Of a stretch of 64,000 bases of DNA, positions 16,044-24,770 are shown piece after piece (the first letter of the stretch is position 1; every line of letters begins with the position of its first letter). The DNA lies in NCBI GenBank assembly GCA_036268995.1, contig DATATB010000036.1:75254-139253 (forward strand). The letters are read 5' to 3'. Below the pieces are notes generated by a model. That model saw only the letters and a program-made list of their open reading frames with translations. It was not told where the DNA came from and made no database searches. Position numbers and translations under genes: made by a program. Source of the DNA: DATATB01 sp036268995 (GTDB taxonomy: Bacteria > Planctomycetota > Planctomycetia > Pirellulales > PNKZ01).

Positions 16044-17609
16044 TCACTTCCAGTCGTCGGTGCGGAAAGGCGAGGCAGGCAGGCCGGCGCCGTTGTACAG
16101 GTTGCCGTCGGGATTGCTGGCCCAGGCATAACGCACGGCCACCGGTTGCTTGACTTCGGGATTACTGACGACGACTTCCGTGCCCTCGATCTTGGCCTGC
16201 GCCGGCTTCCACACTTTGTCCTCGCCGGCGATTTGAAAGCCTTTCAACTCGCCGCCTTTCGCCACGAGGCCGCCGTCGGTGTGTTCAAAGCTCAGCACGA
16301 CTTCGCTGCCACGAATCTTGCGCCCTGCGGGCAGCGGGCCGCTGGTGGCCGGAACTTTCTGGCCGTACACCGTGCCCAACGCCCAGAGCGCGAGCCGCCG
16401 GCCGACCTCCTGCTTGTTTTTGGGATGATTATCATTCGGCTCGCCGATGTCGACGGTGACGGCCATGCCGGTCTTCTTGACCCGCAGGCTCTGCAACATC
16501 GCTTCACGCACTAGCGGGCGGAAGTCCTTGCGTTCGAAATTTGGCAATTGGACCCAGGCAAACGGGAAGTCGCTGCCCCAGCGCGAGCGCCAATCCTCGA
16601 CGAGCAGCGGCAGTTGCTGAGCGTACAACTCAGCCAGCTCGAGCCGGCTGGTATTGTGTTCGCCCTGGTACCAGATCGCTCCGCGCAGCGCGTACGGAAT
16701 CAGCGGCGCGATCATGCCGTTGTAAAGATTGGCTGGGAAGTTGGGATCCTGGCCCGGCTGCCCTGACTGGCTGGGTTTACGAGGCGCGGGCTTTCCCGCC
16801 GCCTTGGCTTGTGCGACTTTCTTTTTCCAAGCAGCGAGTTGTTTTTCGTCCGTGGCTTTCGCCTGCGCGAAATCGTAGGCCGCGTCGGCACGCACCCATT
16901 TGTCAATCTGCGCCTGGAGTTCGGGAGATTTGCTCTGGGCATCCAGGCTCGTCCAGGCAGCGATGTCGGTCCCGCCGTAGGACGAGTTGATCAAGCCGAC
17001 CGCTACGCCCAGCCGCTGGTGCAGCTCGCGGCCAAAGAAATAGGCGACGGCCGAAAAATTTCCCACGGTCTCGGGACTGCAAGCTTCCCACTGGCCCGTG
17101 CAATCGGCTTGGGGCGTACGTTGCGGACTGCGGGTGACCGTGAACATCCGCAGGTGCGGGAAGTTGGCGGCCGATTTTTCTTCTTCGGCGTTCATGCCAC
17201 GGCTAACCAGGAATGCCATGTTCGACTGGCCGGAGGCGAGCCAGACTTCGCCCACCAGCACGTCATTCACGGTCACGGTGTTCTTGCCTTGCACCGTGAC
17301 CGTCTGGGGTTCGTCGTTTGGCTTGAGTTGGCTCAGTTTGACGGTCCACTTGCCGTCCTTGTCGGCCTGGCAAGTCTGCGATTGGCCGGCAATGGAAACC
17401 GTGACGTTCTCGCCCGGCTCGGCCCAGCCCCACACCGGCACCGCGGCGCTCGCTTGCAGCACCATGTGATCCGAAAAGATGCCGGGCAGCTTCACGTCCG
17501 CGCGGACAGCGGTAGCCCCGACGGCCATCAACATGACCGTCATCAAACCGGTGGCGCGGATCGCCAACGGCAGAAGCCGGCGGGCTGAAAAGTGGGTGCG
17601 TGCTTTCAT
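16044..17609 (-). CDS. Sialate O-acetylesterase (SGNH hydrolase)
   Basis: The 521-residue product has an N-terminal signal/anchor (LLPLAIRATGLMTVMLMAVG) and then VKLPGIFSDHMVLQ, typical of sialate O-acetylesterases. Block I is GEVWLASGQSNM with nucleophile Ser126. Block with GAIWYQGEHNT and the later VDIGEPNDNHPKNKQEVGRRLA, which holds the Asp/His pair, complete the SGNH set. It removes O-acetyl groups from sialic acid or other acetylated sugars in the periplasm. Its ATG overlaps the stop of the sialidase gene (ATGA, 17606-17609), so the two are translationally coupled, which supports sialic acid as the substrate. Confidence 0.93.
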   Translation of the reverse strand: MKARTHFSARRLLPLAIRATGLMTVMLMAVGATAVRADVKLPGIFSDHMVLQASAAVPVWGWAEPGENVTVSIAGQSQTCQADKDGKWTVKLSQLKPNDEPQTVTVQGKNTVTVNDVLVGEVWLASGQSNMAFLVSRGMNAEEEKSAANFPHLRMFTVTRSPQRTPQADCTGQWEACSPETVGNFSAVAYFFGRELHQRLGVAVGLINSSYGGTDIAAWTSLDAQSKSPELQAQIDKWVRADAAYDFAQAKATDEKQLAAWKKKVAQAKAAGKPAPRKPSQSGQPGQDPNFPANLYNGMIAPLIPYALRGAIWYQGEHNTSRLELAELYAQQLPLLVEDWRSRWGSDFPFAWVQLPNFERKDFRPLVREAMLQSLRVKKTGMAVTVDIGEPNDNHPKNKQEVGRRLALWALGTVYGQKVPATSGPLPAGRKIRGSEVVLSFEHTDGGLVAKGGELKGFQIAGEDKVWKPAQAKIEGTEVVVSNPEVKQPVAVRYAWASNPDGNLYNGAGLPASPFRTDDWK

Positions 17610-18853
17610 GGCAAAGAATCTCTCCCGTTAGTAAGCCAATCGAGGTTGAAGCGGGCGAAATGGACCTCGTCCCAGTAATGCGTGCTCCCCTTGGGCCCGC
17701 GCTCGTAGACGTAGCCGATCGTCATGTCGTCCAGCACGACGAGATCGGAATAGGACGCGGGGTGCGGCCAGATCGTCTTGCCGGCGGTCCAGGTCTGGCC
17801 TTCATCGTAGCTCAGACGGACCGTGAGATTATAGCGGCCGTAAGGATGTTCCGGCTGGCGAAAGGGCGACGCCGGGCTGGAAAACAGCAGGCGATTCTTA
17901 TCCTGCCGGCCGGCCAAAGTGAAGCGTTCCACCGCACCATGGCAGCGCGGCGTGATCAATTCCTCGGCACGCCGCACGGCCCCCCAGGTTTCACCGCCGT
18001 CGCGGCTAACGGCGACGAGATGACGCAGATTGTCCGGAGCGTCTTCGGCACTTTCGTTGCGGGCCACGACCATCACGTCACCACCGGCCAATTCGACCAA
18101 CTGGCATTCACTGGTGTGCAGCCCGACCGTGCCGCCCAGCTTCCATGTCGCGCCATGATCGTCGCTATAGAACGTATGCGAGAAGCTGCGCAGCCGGCCC
18201 TGGCCGATATCCTCGCGATGCCGGGCGGGGACGACCAGGCGACCCGCATGCGGTCCAAACTGAAGTTGCATCATCGCGTTGCCCGGGCCCACGCCATAGC
18301 GCTGCTCCCAGCCTTTGGCCCAGGCCGCCCCGCGCCCGCGGCTGCTGGGATCGGCCTGCCCGGCATGGCCCGATGCGAGTTGATCCCACTCCGGCCGTGT
18401 CACTTGCTCATGAATCGTAACGGGCGCTTGCCACGTCGCGCCGCTGTCGCTGCTCGTCACGAACGCAAACCGCTTTTTATCTTGCAGGAAGAAGAGCCAG
18501 ATCTTTTTGGTCACTCGATCGAGGCCAACCGTGATGTCGTTCGAGACGCGCTTCCCGTCGTCGACGATCACTTGCTCGGCCATCCACGACTTGCCGCGAT
18601 TCGTGCTCCGCTTCAAGACAATATCGTGATTGCCGATATCGCCCGGCCCATCGTTCCGCTTTTCGGCGAACACCAGCACGTCGCCATTGGGCGCTTGCAG
18701 GATCGCCGGAATGCGATAGTTCGGCTTGTTCATCGGCGTCACTGGAAAGACGACCGTCGTTTCAAACAGCGGCGCAGCAGCAGACTCGCCAGCGCAGACA
18801 GCGGCAAGCGGAGCGAGCAGCAATATGGAGAGGAACATGAAGCTACGTTTCAT
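17606..18853 (-). CDS. Exo-alpha-sialidase (BNR/Asp-box, GH33-like)
   Basis: The 415-residue product has a signal peptide (MKRSFMFLSILLLAPLAAVC). It then shows the sialidase RIP motif (NYRIPAIL, R47-I48-P49) and five Asp boxes (STNRGKSW, SSDSGATW, SDDHGATW, SRDGGETW, SYDEGQTW), each starting a propeller blade. It should cleave terminal sialic acids from glycans outside the cytoplasm. The start at 18851-18853 is set by the signal peptide; longer starts add a low-complexity segment. The 4-bp overlap with the sialate O-acetylesterase downstream allows coupled de-O-acetylation and release. No sialic acid lyase or transporter is in the window. Confidence 0.9.
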   Translation of the reverse strand: MKRSFMFLSILLLAPLAAVCAGESAAAPLFETTVVFPVTPMNKPNYRIPAILQAPNGDVLVFAEKRNDGPGDIGNHDIVLKRSTNRGKSWMAEQVIVDDGKRVSNDITVGLDRVTKKIWLFFLQDKKRFAFVTSSDSGATWQAPVTIHEQVTRPEWDQLASGHAGQADPSSRGRGAAWAKGWEQRYGVGPGNAMMQLQFGPHAGRLVVPARHREDIGQGRLRSFSHTFYSDDHGATWKLGGTVGLHTSECQLVELAGGDVMVVARNESAEDAPDNLRHLVAVSRDGGETWGAVRRAEELITPRCHGAVERFTLAGRQDKNRLLFSSPASPFRQPEHPYGRYNLTVRLSYDEGQTWTAGKTIWPHPASYSDLVVLDDMTIGYVYERGPKGSTHYWDEVHFARFNLDWLTNGRDSLP

Positions 18854-18890
18854 GGCACCGCTTTTTTTCATCAGCTTAATCGATGGCGAC

Positions 18891-21575
18891 TCAATCGTCG
18901 TCATCATCATCGTCGCTCGCGGAGATGGCCCAGGCGGGATAGGTGTCGTCGCGGCCGCGGGCGGCGAACCAGAGGATGCGATTGAGCGTGTCTTCGTCGG
19001 CTTCGTCGACCTCGTCAAAATCCTCTGCGAGCGATAGCTCGGCCCAGTGCAATTGCCGCGGGTCGCGGATGTCGGCCAGCTTGGGATTGAGGCGGTCGAG
19101 CGGAATGTTGCTGGGCAGCGCTTTGTAGGGCGTGAAGTCGGGCTCGGGTGCGAAGCAGTTTCGCATGGGAGTTGCCGAGGCGTCGAGCTGGTTCATCGGC
19201 GGCAGACCCAATAGCAGCTCGATCGTGCGGACCATGCCGGTCTGGTTGTAATTCGTGCTGTCGACGTGGTGCCGCTTCGTGTAGGGGCTGACCACGAGGG
19301 CCACGGTGCGATGGCCGTCGATATGGTCAAAGCCGTTCTGTGGATCGTCCTGGACCACGAGAATGCAGGTGTCTTTCCAGAAGCGGCTGTGGCTGATCGC
19401 TTCGACAATACGCCCAAGTGCCAAATCATTGTCGGCCACCGCGGCTTCCGGCGTCGGCATGCCCGGCTTCGTGCCGGCAGTGTGATCGTTGGGCAAAAGC
19501 ATGATCGATAGCTCGGGCAGGTCGCCGTGCTGCTCGAAGTGTTTTAGTTCCTTGATGAATTCGGAAGCCCGATACGCGTCGGACACCGTGCCGGGAAAAC
19601 CGATGAACGTGGGACACACGTGCGGCTCAAGCGTCTTGATCGTCGCCCGGCCGCGAATATCGATCGCCTGGTTGCCGCCGAGATAATCGCGATAGCAGTC
19701 GAGAAACGTCGGCTTGCCGCGGCGGCCGTCGTGCCAGCGAATCGAGGCTTCGACGAACTCGCCGTAAATCCGCAGCGACTTTCGCTTGGCCAGGGCGGCG
19801 TCCCAGATGAAGCCGCTGGCGGCGTAGGCCAGCGCATCGCCGCCGTCGTACGGATAGCTGCGCGGAAAGCCGCCAAACGCCTTCTCGATGTAATCGGTGA
19901 CAAACGCCTCGTCGGTCCACTGATGGCCGTCGGCACTCAGCACGCCGCTGCAATAGAAGTTGTCGAGCAGCACAAATTCGTCGGCCAGGCGGTGATGGTT
20001 GGGCGTGACTTCGCGGCCAAAGATGCACAGGCTCGGATCGCCTTCGCCGCGCTCGATGTCGCCAAAAACCTGATCGTACGTCCGATTCTCTTTGATGATG
20101 TACAACACGTGCTTGAAGACCGAAGGCTCGCCGTGCCGCTCGGGCACCGGCCGCGGCGCGATGCCAGAGCGCGGCGCCGCATGCGCCGCAAAGATTTCGT
20201 CGGAACGATTGTTGGCAAGCACGACGGCCGTTTGCCGCCGCAGCTCGTCGTCGTCGGGCAGTGGCACGCTCGAAATACTGCCTAGATAATCGTGCGAGTT
20301 GAAGCCAAAGACGTTCTTGCCCTTGACGACGCGTTTGCCTTGCCAGAGCGTGTCGCGCGAGCCGATGCCTTTGACGTTGCCAACAAACAGCCGGTTCCGC
20401 GCGGGATCGAGGGCCAGGCTGCCCGGATACCAGCCGGTGGGAAAGCAGCCCTGGAGCGAACTGCGTGGAGGAGCGAACTTCACGACGGCCACGGCGTTGT
20501 TCGTGCCATTAGCGATGAACAGCTCGCCGCCGTCGGCACTGAACGCCAACGCGTTGGGCCCACTGCCGAAGGGCAACTCCGCCAGCGGCCGGGCCGAAAT
20601 GATTTCCACCACTCGATCGTCTGCCGTATCGATCACGCTGACCGTGTCGCTATTGGCATTGGCCACGGCCAGGTACTTGCCGCCGGGCGCGACGGCCATG
20701 CCCGACGCATACCGGCCAACGACGATTTCCTTGATCACGCGGCCCTGTTTCAAGTCGACGATCGAGACCGACCCTTCGGCGGCGATGTTTCGCGAATCGA
20801 CTTTGACCGGCCGGGCACGGCCCGAGGGCCCCGTCGCGTCGTCCGCTTGCGGTCTGCGCCCGGCCGAATTGCTGACGTACGCCTTGTCGCCCACGAGTTG
20901 CACGTCGTACGGCGCACTGCCAACCGGAATGCGACGCACGACTTCGCGGCGGGCCAGGTCGACTTCGCCCAACTCGTTGGCCAGATTCAACGCCACCCAC
21001 AGCCGCCGGCCGTCGGGCGCGATGGCAAAGCCGGCCGGCAGTTGCCGGGTGCCGTACAGCGTGACGCCGTCGGCGCTCATTACGATGCCCTCGGGCTCGT
21101 TTCCGGCCGGCAGTTCGACGGAGATCGGCTCGGGCTTGCCAAGCTTGCCGTCGGGTTGGACGGAAAAACCGACGATGGCGGCCCCCACCTTAGCGCTTCG
21201 CGAGGCCGGAATGGTCGAGGCATACAGTCGCCGGCCGTCGCGCGTGAATTCGAGGCCGAGGTAGCTGGCCGCGCCGATTTTGGCCGCATCGATCACCTCG
21301 CCGGATTCAGTATCCAGGGTGAACACCTGCTTGCGGTCGAGCACGGCCAGCACCTTGCCGTCGGGCCGCAGAGCCAAGTCGACCGGCCGGCCAGGAAACG
21401 TGATCTGCCGGCCCAGCGGCGAGAGGATCTGATTGGTCGGAACCACGATTCGGCCATCGCTTTGTGGACCGACGTTGACGCGTGTCTGACTCTGGGCGGT
21501 CAAAGACACGGACCACAGCAGCACCGCGGCTGCGAGATAAACATGAACTCTCAACCGAACGCGTCGCACAAGCAT
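18891..21575 (-). CDS. YncE-like beta-propeller fused to a phosphoesterase (alkaline phosphatase superfamily)
   Basis: The 894-residue product has a signal peptide (VYLAAAVLLWSVSLTAQS) and an N-terminal propeller (~50-430) with repeats such as LALRPDGKVLAVLD, MAVAPGGKYLAVANANSDTVSV and LAFSADGGELFIANGTNN. A C-terminal phosphoesterase-like domain contains KHVLYIIKENRTYDQVFGD, EFVLLDNFYCSGVLSADGH and HIDGHRTVALVVSPYT, matching the acid phosphatase/phospholipase C-like family. It is probably exported and acts on phosphate esters. The C-terminus is odd: it ends SASDDDDDDD, an acidic tail that may bind Ca2+ or be a repeat-expansion product. It lies 37 bp upstream of the sialidase and may be co-transcribed. 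Confidence 0.85.
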   Translation of the reverse strand: MLVRRVRLRVHVYLAAAVLLWSVSLTAQSQTRVNVGPQSDGRIVVPTNQILSPLGRQITFPGRPVDLALRPDGKVLAVLDRKQVFTLDTESGEVIDAAKIGAASYLGLEFTRDGRRLYASTIPASRSAKVGAAIVGFSVQPDGKLGKPEPISVELPAGNEPEGIVMSADGVTLYGTRQLPAGFAIAPDGRRLWVALNLANELGEVDLARREVVRRIPVGSAPYDVQLVGDKAYVSNSAGRRPQADDATGPSGRARPVKVDSRNIAAEGSVSIVDLKQGRVIKEIVVGRYASGMAVAPGGKYLAVANANSDTVSVIDTADDRVVEIISARPLAELPFGSGPNALAFSADGGELFIANGTNNAVAVVKFAPPRSSLQGCFPTGWYPGSLALDPARNRLFVGNVKGIGSRDTLWQGKRVVKGKNVFGFNSHDYLGSISSVPLPDDDELRRQTAVVLANNRSDEIFAAHAAPRSGIAPRPVPERHGEPSVFKHVLYIIKENRTYDQVFGDIERGEGDPSLCIFGREVTPNHHRLADEFVLLDNFYCSGVLSADGHQWTDEAFVTDYIEKAFGGFPRSYPYDGGDALAYAASGFIWDAALAKRKSLRIYGEFVEASIRWHDGRRGKPTFLDCYRDYLGGNQAIDIRGRATIKTLEPHVCPTFIGFPGTVSDAYRASEFIKELKHFEQHGDLPELSIMLLPNDHTAGTKPGMPTPEAAVADNDLALGRIVEAISHSRFWKDTCILVVQDDPQNGFDHIDGHRTVALVVSPYTKRHHVDSTNYNQTGMVRTIELLLGLPPMNQLDASATPMRNCFAPEPDFTPYKALPSNIPLDRLNPKLADIRDPRQLHWAELSLAEDFDEVDEADEDTLNRILWFAARGRDDTYPAWAISASDDDDDDD

Positions 21576-21615
21576 GGCAGATACCGCTGGGAGGTAAAAA
21601 CGGATGGCTCGATCG

Positions 21616-22878
21616 CTACTGTTTATTCCACGCGCGATTCGGCTTTTCCCAAACGATGCGCGAGACGTAGACGCTGTTGTCGGCGCCGTAACGATTATCG
21701 GGAGGCATGATATAGTTTGGCCCCCAGGTTTGCATCCATTCGGCGACGGTCACCCAAGTTTCTCGCTCGCTGACCTGGGTCACGCCAAAGTTGCCCAACC
21801 GGGCACCGCGCTGCGGCACCAGCACCTGCTCGGTCGCGCGGATGACGCGCAGCGTGTTCGGATCGACTTGCGCCATGAACAACGGCGCCCGATGCCGGAA
21901 CACATGATCGTTGTCGGCCCCGCGGCGCGTATAGACCAGGAACAATCCGTCGCTGTGGGTCACCCAGTGCTGTTGCGTGTTGTAATTGCCCAGGTCGATA
22001 CCGTCGTCCCAGAGCCAACGGCGAGGTTCGGCAAAGTGCAGGCCATCGGTTCCACTGGCCACGTAACCGGCGACGTCGTTGCGAAGCGTGAGATAGTATC
22101 GGCCGCGAAATTCGGTCAACGAGGGTTCGGCGAAGCCGCGCTCCACGTCAACGGCCATTTCGTTGCCATGCTCCACGTACTCCAGCCGTTGGCCGTCGAA
22201 GCGGCAGCGTAGAACCGTCACCGCGGCGAGCTTTTGCCGCGGCTCGCGGAAATAGATGGGCAGCAGGATGTCGCCGCCAGGCAAATCGACGCGCTGGACG
22301 CTGCCGGCGCCCGCATTGGCGAAGTGGGGCTCATCCGGCATTTTCAGCGTGGTCCACGGTGTCCACTGGCGCGTCTGCGGATCGTAAATCGCGTAGGCCG
22401 TTTGCCGTTCGCGAGCCGTCACGACTTTATCATTGCGATAGCGCACGGTATGTCCGATTCCCAGCAGCTTGCCGCTGGCGGCGTGCCACTTGGGCCAGAA
22501 ATCGCACAGTCCTACAGTCACGCCATCGGGCTCGCTCCTGCGCCCGAGCGTAGCGGCATGTTCCGTGGGGCCGGACCACGTGCTTCCCAGGTCGTCGGTC
22601 CGCATGTCGTTGAGCGGCAGGAACACGTCGCTGCCGGTCACGACCAGTTTTTGCATCGTGAGCACCACGGAAGGAACCGTGCCGGGGATCGCGCCGGCAC
22701 GAGGGTGAACCCAGCAAGTGCGGCCATCGTAACCGTGGGCAATCGTATCGAGTTTCACCATGAACTTCGGTGCCGGCTCAGCGCCGAAAACCTGCGCCGC
22801 AACCCCTAGCGAAAGGGCAACAGATAAAATAGCTGCCAGACAAGCCAGACGCTTCCTCGGCCGAAACGTATGCGACAT
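21616..22878 (-). CDS. Exported BNR/sialidase-like beta-propeller protein
   Basis: The 420-residue product starts with MSHTFRPRKRLACLAAILSV and a signal peptide ending near VFGAEP. It has a propeller-like sequence with GSTWSGPTEHAATLG as a possible Asp box, DGVTVGLCDFWPKWHA, and FAEPSLTEFRGRYYLTLRND. The latter resembles glycoside-hydrolase (GH43/GH130-like or sialidase-like) blades. The match to true sialidases is weaker than for the gene at 17606-18853, because no clear RIP motif is seen; it may bind or cleave sugars. The ATG at 22876-22878 has GAGGAG upstream. It is the first gene of the minus-strand glycan cluster. Confidence 0.7.
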   Translation of the reverse strand: MSHTFRPRKRLACLAAILSVALSLGVAAQVFGAEPAPKFMVKLDTIAHGYDGRTCWVHPRAGAIPGTVPSVVLTMQKLVVTGSDVFLPLNDMRTDDLGSTWSGPTEHAATLGRRSEPDGVTVGLCDFWPKWHAASGKLLGIGHTVRYRNDKVVTARERQTAYAIYDPQTRQWTPWTTLKMPDEPHFANAGAGSVQRVDLPGGDILLPIYFREPRQKLAAVTVLRCRFDGQRLEYVEHGNEMAVDVERGFAEPSLTEFRGRYYLTLRNDVAGYVASGTDGLHFAEPRRWLWDDGIDLGNYNTQQHWVTHSDGLFLVYTRRGADNDHVFRHRAPLFMAQVDPNTLRVIRATEQVLVPQRGARLGNFGVTQVSERETWVTVAEWMQTWGPNYIMPPDNRYGADNSVYVSRIVWEKPNRAWNKQ

Positions 22879-22928
22879 CGGTGGATCACTCCTCAGACGC
22901 GGAAATCCGAAAACGTGCGATGGCACGG

Positions 22929-22956
22929 AATTTACCCAATCGACGGAGCTAAGCAA
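22929..22956 (-). promoter_or_regulatory. Candidate promoter for the minus-strand glycan cluster
   Basis: On the minus strand TTGCTT (22951-22956) and TAAATT (22929-22934) are 16 bp apart, about 50 bp before the BNR gene start. This is the only such pair noted in the divergent spacer on this strand. Confidence 0.4.
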
Positions 22957-22988
22957 CCAATTGCAAAGGCAGTCCATCGCTGCCCTGT

Positions 22989-23016
22989 TTGGCTGAGTCG
23001 CTGCATCTGGTACCCT
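22989..23016 (+). promoter_or_regulatory. Weak candidate promoter for the HpcH/HpaI aldolase gene
   Basis: TTGGCT (22989-22994) and TACCCT (23011-23016) are 16 bp apart and lie 65 bp before the aldolase ATG. The -10 match is weak, so this is tentative. Confidence 0.25.
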
Positions 23017-23080
23017 CGTTACGGTGATCATGATCGAACCGCAAGTTGCAGATCCGCCCCGTCGGAAAGGACCCAGAATC

Positions 23081-23926
23081 ATGCAGGGTGATTTGTTTCG
23101 CAAAAAGTTGCGATCAGGCGAACGGGTCTACATGACCCACGTCGTGAGCCTCGGCAATCCGGTCGGGGCCGCGCTGACCGCCGGCTTGCAAATCGACGCC
23201 GTGTTCGTTTGCACCGAACACATGCCGCTCGATCGCACCGAAGTCAGCATGATGAGTCAGTTCTACACTCTACACGGGATCGCGCCCGTCGTGCGAATCC
23301 CGTTTCCTTGTCCAAGATGGGCAGGCATGGCGATCGATGGCGGGGCACAGGGCATCGTTGCCCCGTACGTCGAAACGGTCGAAGAGGTCAAAACGCTGGT
23401 CGGCGCGGTGCGCTATCGCCCGATCAAGGGCGAGATGCTCGCAGGGATTCTCGACGGGTCGGTCGAGCCGAACGAAAAACTCCAGGCATTCTGGAACCGC
23501 TTCAATCGCCACACCTTCCTGATCATCGGAATCGAAAGCGTGCCGGCCATCCGCCGGCTCGAGGAGCTCGTGGCGATCGAGGGCGTCGACGGCGTCTTTC
23601 TTGGGCCGCACGATATCAGCTGTTCGATGGGCATCCCCGAGGAATACACCCATCCCGACTTCGTGCACACGGTCTGCGATGTCATCGGGCGCTGCCGCCG
23701 AGCGGGTGTGGGCGTCGGGATGCAGGCGGATCTGACTGCCGCACAAAACAAGCCGTTTCTCGAGGCGGGCATGAATCTCATGTTCCACAGTGCCGACATC
23801 GTCAAGATGCGCGAGACAATCAACGCCGAACTCGCTGCCTTGCGCCAGAGTTATGGCGATGCGTACAACCGCAACGGGACGCCAGTCTCGGCAACCGCCT
23901 GCTTCGATCCGCAGGGCAAGAAATAG
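23081..23926 (+). CDS. HpcH/HpaI family aldolase (class II, 2-keto acid aldolase)
   Basis: The 281-residue protein contains the TIM-barrel aldolase pattern of the HpcH/HpaI family. It has DAVFVCTEHMPLDRTEVSMM, GAQGIVAPYVETVEEV, then LIIGIESVPAIRRLEE with the metal-binding Glu, and GVDGVFLGPHDISCSMG with the metal-binding Asp. Such enzymes reversibly cleave 2-keto-3-deoxy acids into pyruvate plus an aldehyde. The ATG at 23081 follows an AAAGGA sequence. It is divergent from the sialidase/sulfatase cluster, so it could act on a sugar acid from that pathway, but sialic acid lyase (NanA) belongs to a different family, so this is only a possibility. Confidence 0.87.
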   Translation: MQGDLFRKKLRSGERVYMTHVVSLGNPVGAALTAGLQIDAVFVCTEHMPLDRTEVSMMSQFYTLHGIAPVVRIPFPCPRWAGMAIDGGAQGIVAPYVETVEEVKTLVGAVRYRPIKGEMLAGILDGSVEPNEKLQAFWNRFNRHTFLIIGIESVPAIRRLEELVAIEGVDGVFLGPHDISCSMGIPEEYTHPDFVHTVCDVIGRCRRAGVGVGMQADLTAAQNKPFLEAGMNLMFHSADIVKMRETINAELAALRQSYGDAYNRNGTPVSATACFDPQGKK

Positions 23927-24091
23927 GACTGGTCGCAAGTCCAATTGCTGGCACGGTCAATCCTTCGTGCCACGCCAGGGCCGATTGTCGCCCGGCGCAA
24001 ACGGCTGGTGAAACCGGGAAACCGGCGATTCCCGTCCACGATTTTTGCCAGAACCGACTAGCGGTGGCGGCAAACTGGCTATATTCTATTG

Positions 24092-24107
24092 GACGGACCA
24101 GTCAGTC
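24092..24107. promoter_or_regulatory. Palindromic operator candidate for the TetR-family regulator
   Basis: The 16-bp sequence fits GACNGACNNGTCNGTC, with 12 of 16 positions symmetric. It lies just upstream of the regulator's TTG start and next to an AT-rich TATATT patch (24080-24085). TetR regulators bind such palindromes to repress their own operon, so this is a likely autorepression site. Confidence 0.55.
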
Positions 24108-24128
24108 AGCCGGCTTAGGAGCCGATCC

Positions 24129-24770
24129 TTGAATCCACAAACGACCGTCGCCGACACCAAAACAGACCGCTGTGCCGAGCGCCGCGAGGAGATCCTCGAC
24201 GCCGCCACAAAGCTTTTTGCAGAACATGGTTACGCCGATACCGACACGCAGCAATTGGCCGATAAGCTCGGCGTCGGCAAAGGGACATTATATCGCTATT
24301 TCCCCAGCAAGCGCGAGCTGTTTCTGGCAGCCGCCGATCGGGGGATGCGGAAGCTCTGCCAATACATCGATGCCAGTGTTTCCGCAATCGAAGACCCGCC
24401 CGAGAAGATTGCCGAGGTATTTCGCTCGTATCTCACCTTCTTTGCCAACCATCCGGAAATGTGCGAGCTGCTGATTCACGAACGGGCACTATTCAAGGAC
24501 CGCAAGAAGCCCACCTATTTCGAACATCGCGAAGCGAACCGGGAGCGGCTGCGATCGCTCTATCGGGCGTACATCGCCGAAGGTCAGATTCGCGATATCC
24601 CGGTTGACCAACTGCTCGACGTCATTGGAGACCTGCTCTACGGCACGATGTTCACCAACTATTTCTCCGGCCGGCAGGTTGCTCCGGAGGAACAGGCCCG
24701 CGGCATTTTGAACATCTTGTTTCGCGGCATCCTCAGCGACGTGGGGAGGGAGCGGAGGCCGCCGGAATGA
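24129..24770 (+). CDS. TetR/AcrR family transcriptional regulator of the efflux operon
   Basis: The 213-residue product has an N-terminal HTH (CAERREEILDAATKLFAEHG ... TQQLADKLGVGKGTLYRYFPSKRELFLAA), the classic TetR fold. The C-terminal ligand domain contains a WHth-like 'FFANHPEMCELLIHERALFKDRKK' region, shown here only in part, as in AcrR-type proteins. The start is TTG at 24129-24131, because TTAGGAG is seven bases upstream and no ATG serves this frame. It is first in the operon, and its stop overlaps the ATG of the adaptor gene (24767), so repressor and pump are co-expressed. Ligand is likely a drug-like or lipid-like efflux substrate. Confidence 0.9.
   Translation: MNPQTTVADTKTDRCAERREEILDAATKLFAEHGYADTDTQQLADKLGVGKGTLYRYFPSKRELFLAAADRGMRKLCQYIDASVSAIEDPPEKIAEVFRSYLTFFANHPEMCELLIHERALFKDRKKPTYFEHREANRERLRSLYRAYIAEGQIRDIPVDQLLDVIGDLLYGTMFTNYFSGRQVAPEEQARGILNILFRGILSDVGRERRPPE

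Noticed and set aside
17600..18985. Long open frame on the plus strand (461 codons) opposite the sialidase gene
   Set aside because: It mirrors the GC-rich third positions of the sialidase. It has no domain, signal or ribosome site, while the minus-strand frame has five Asp boxes and a signal peptide.
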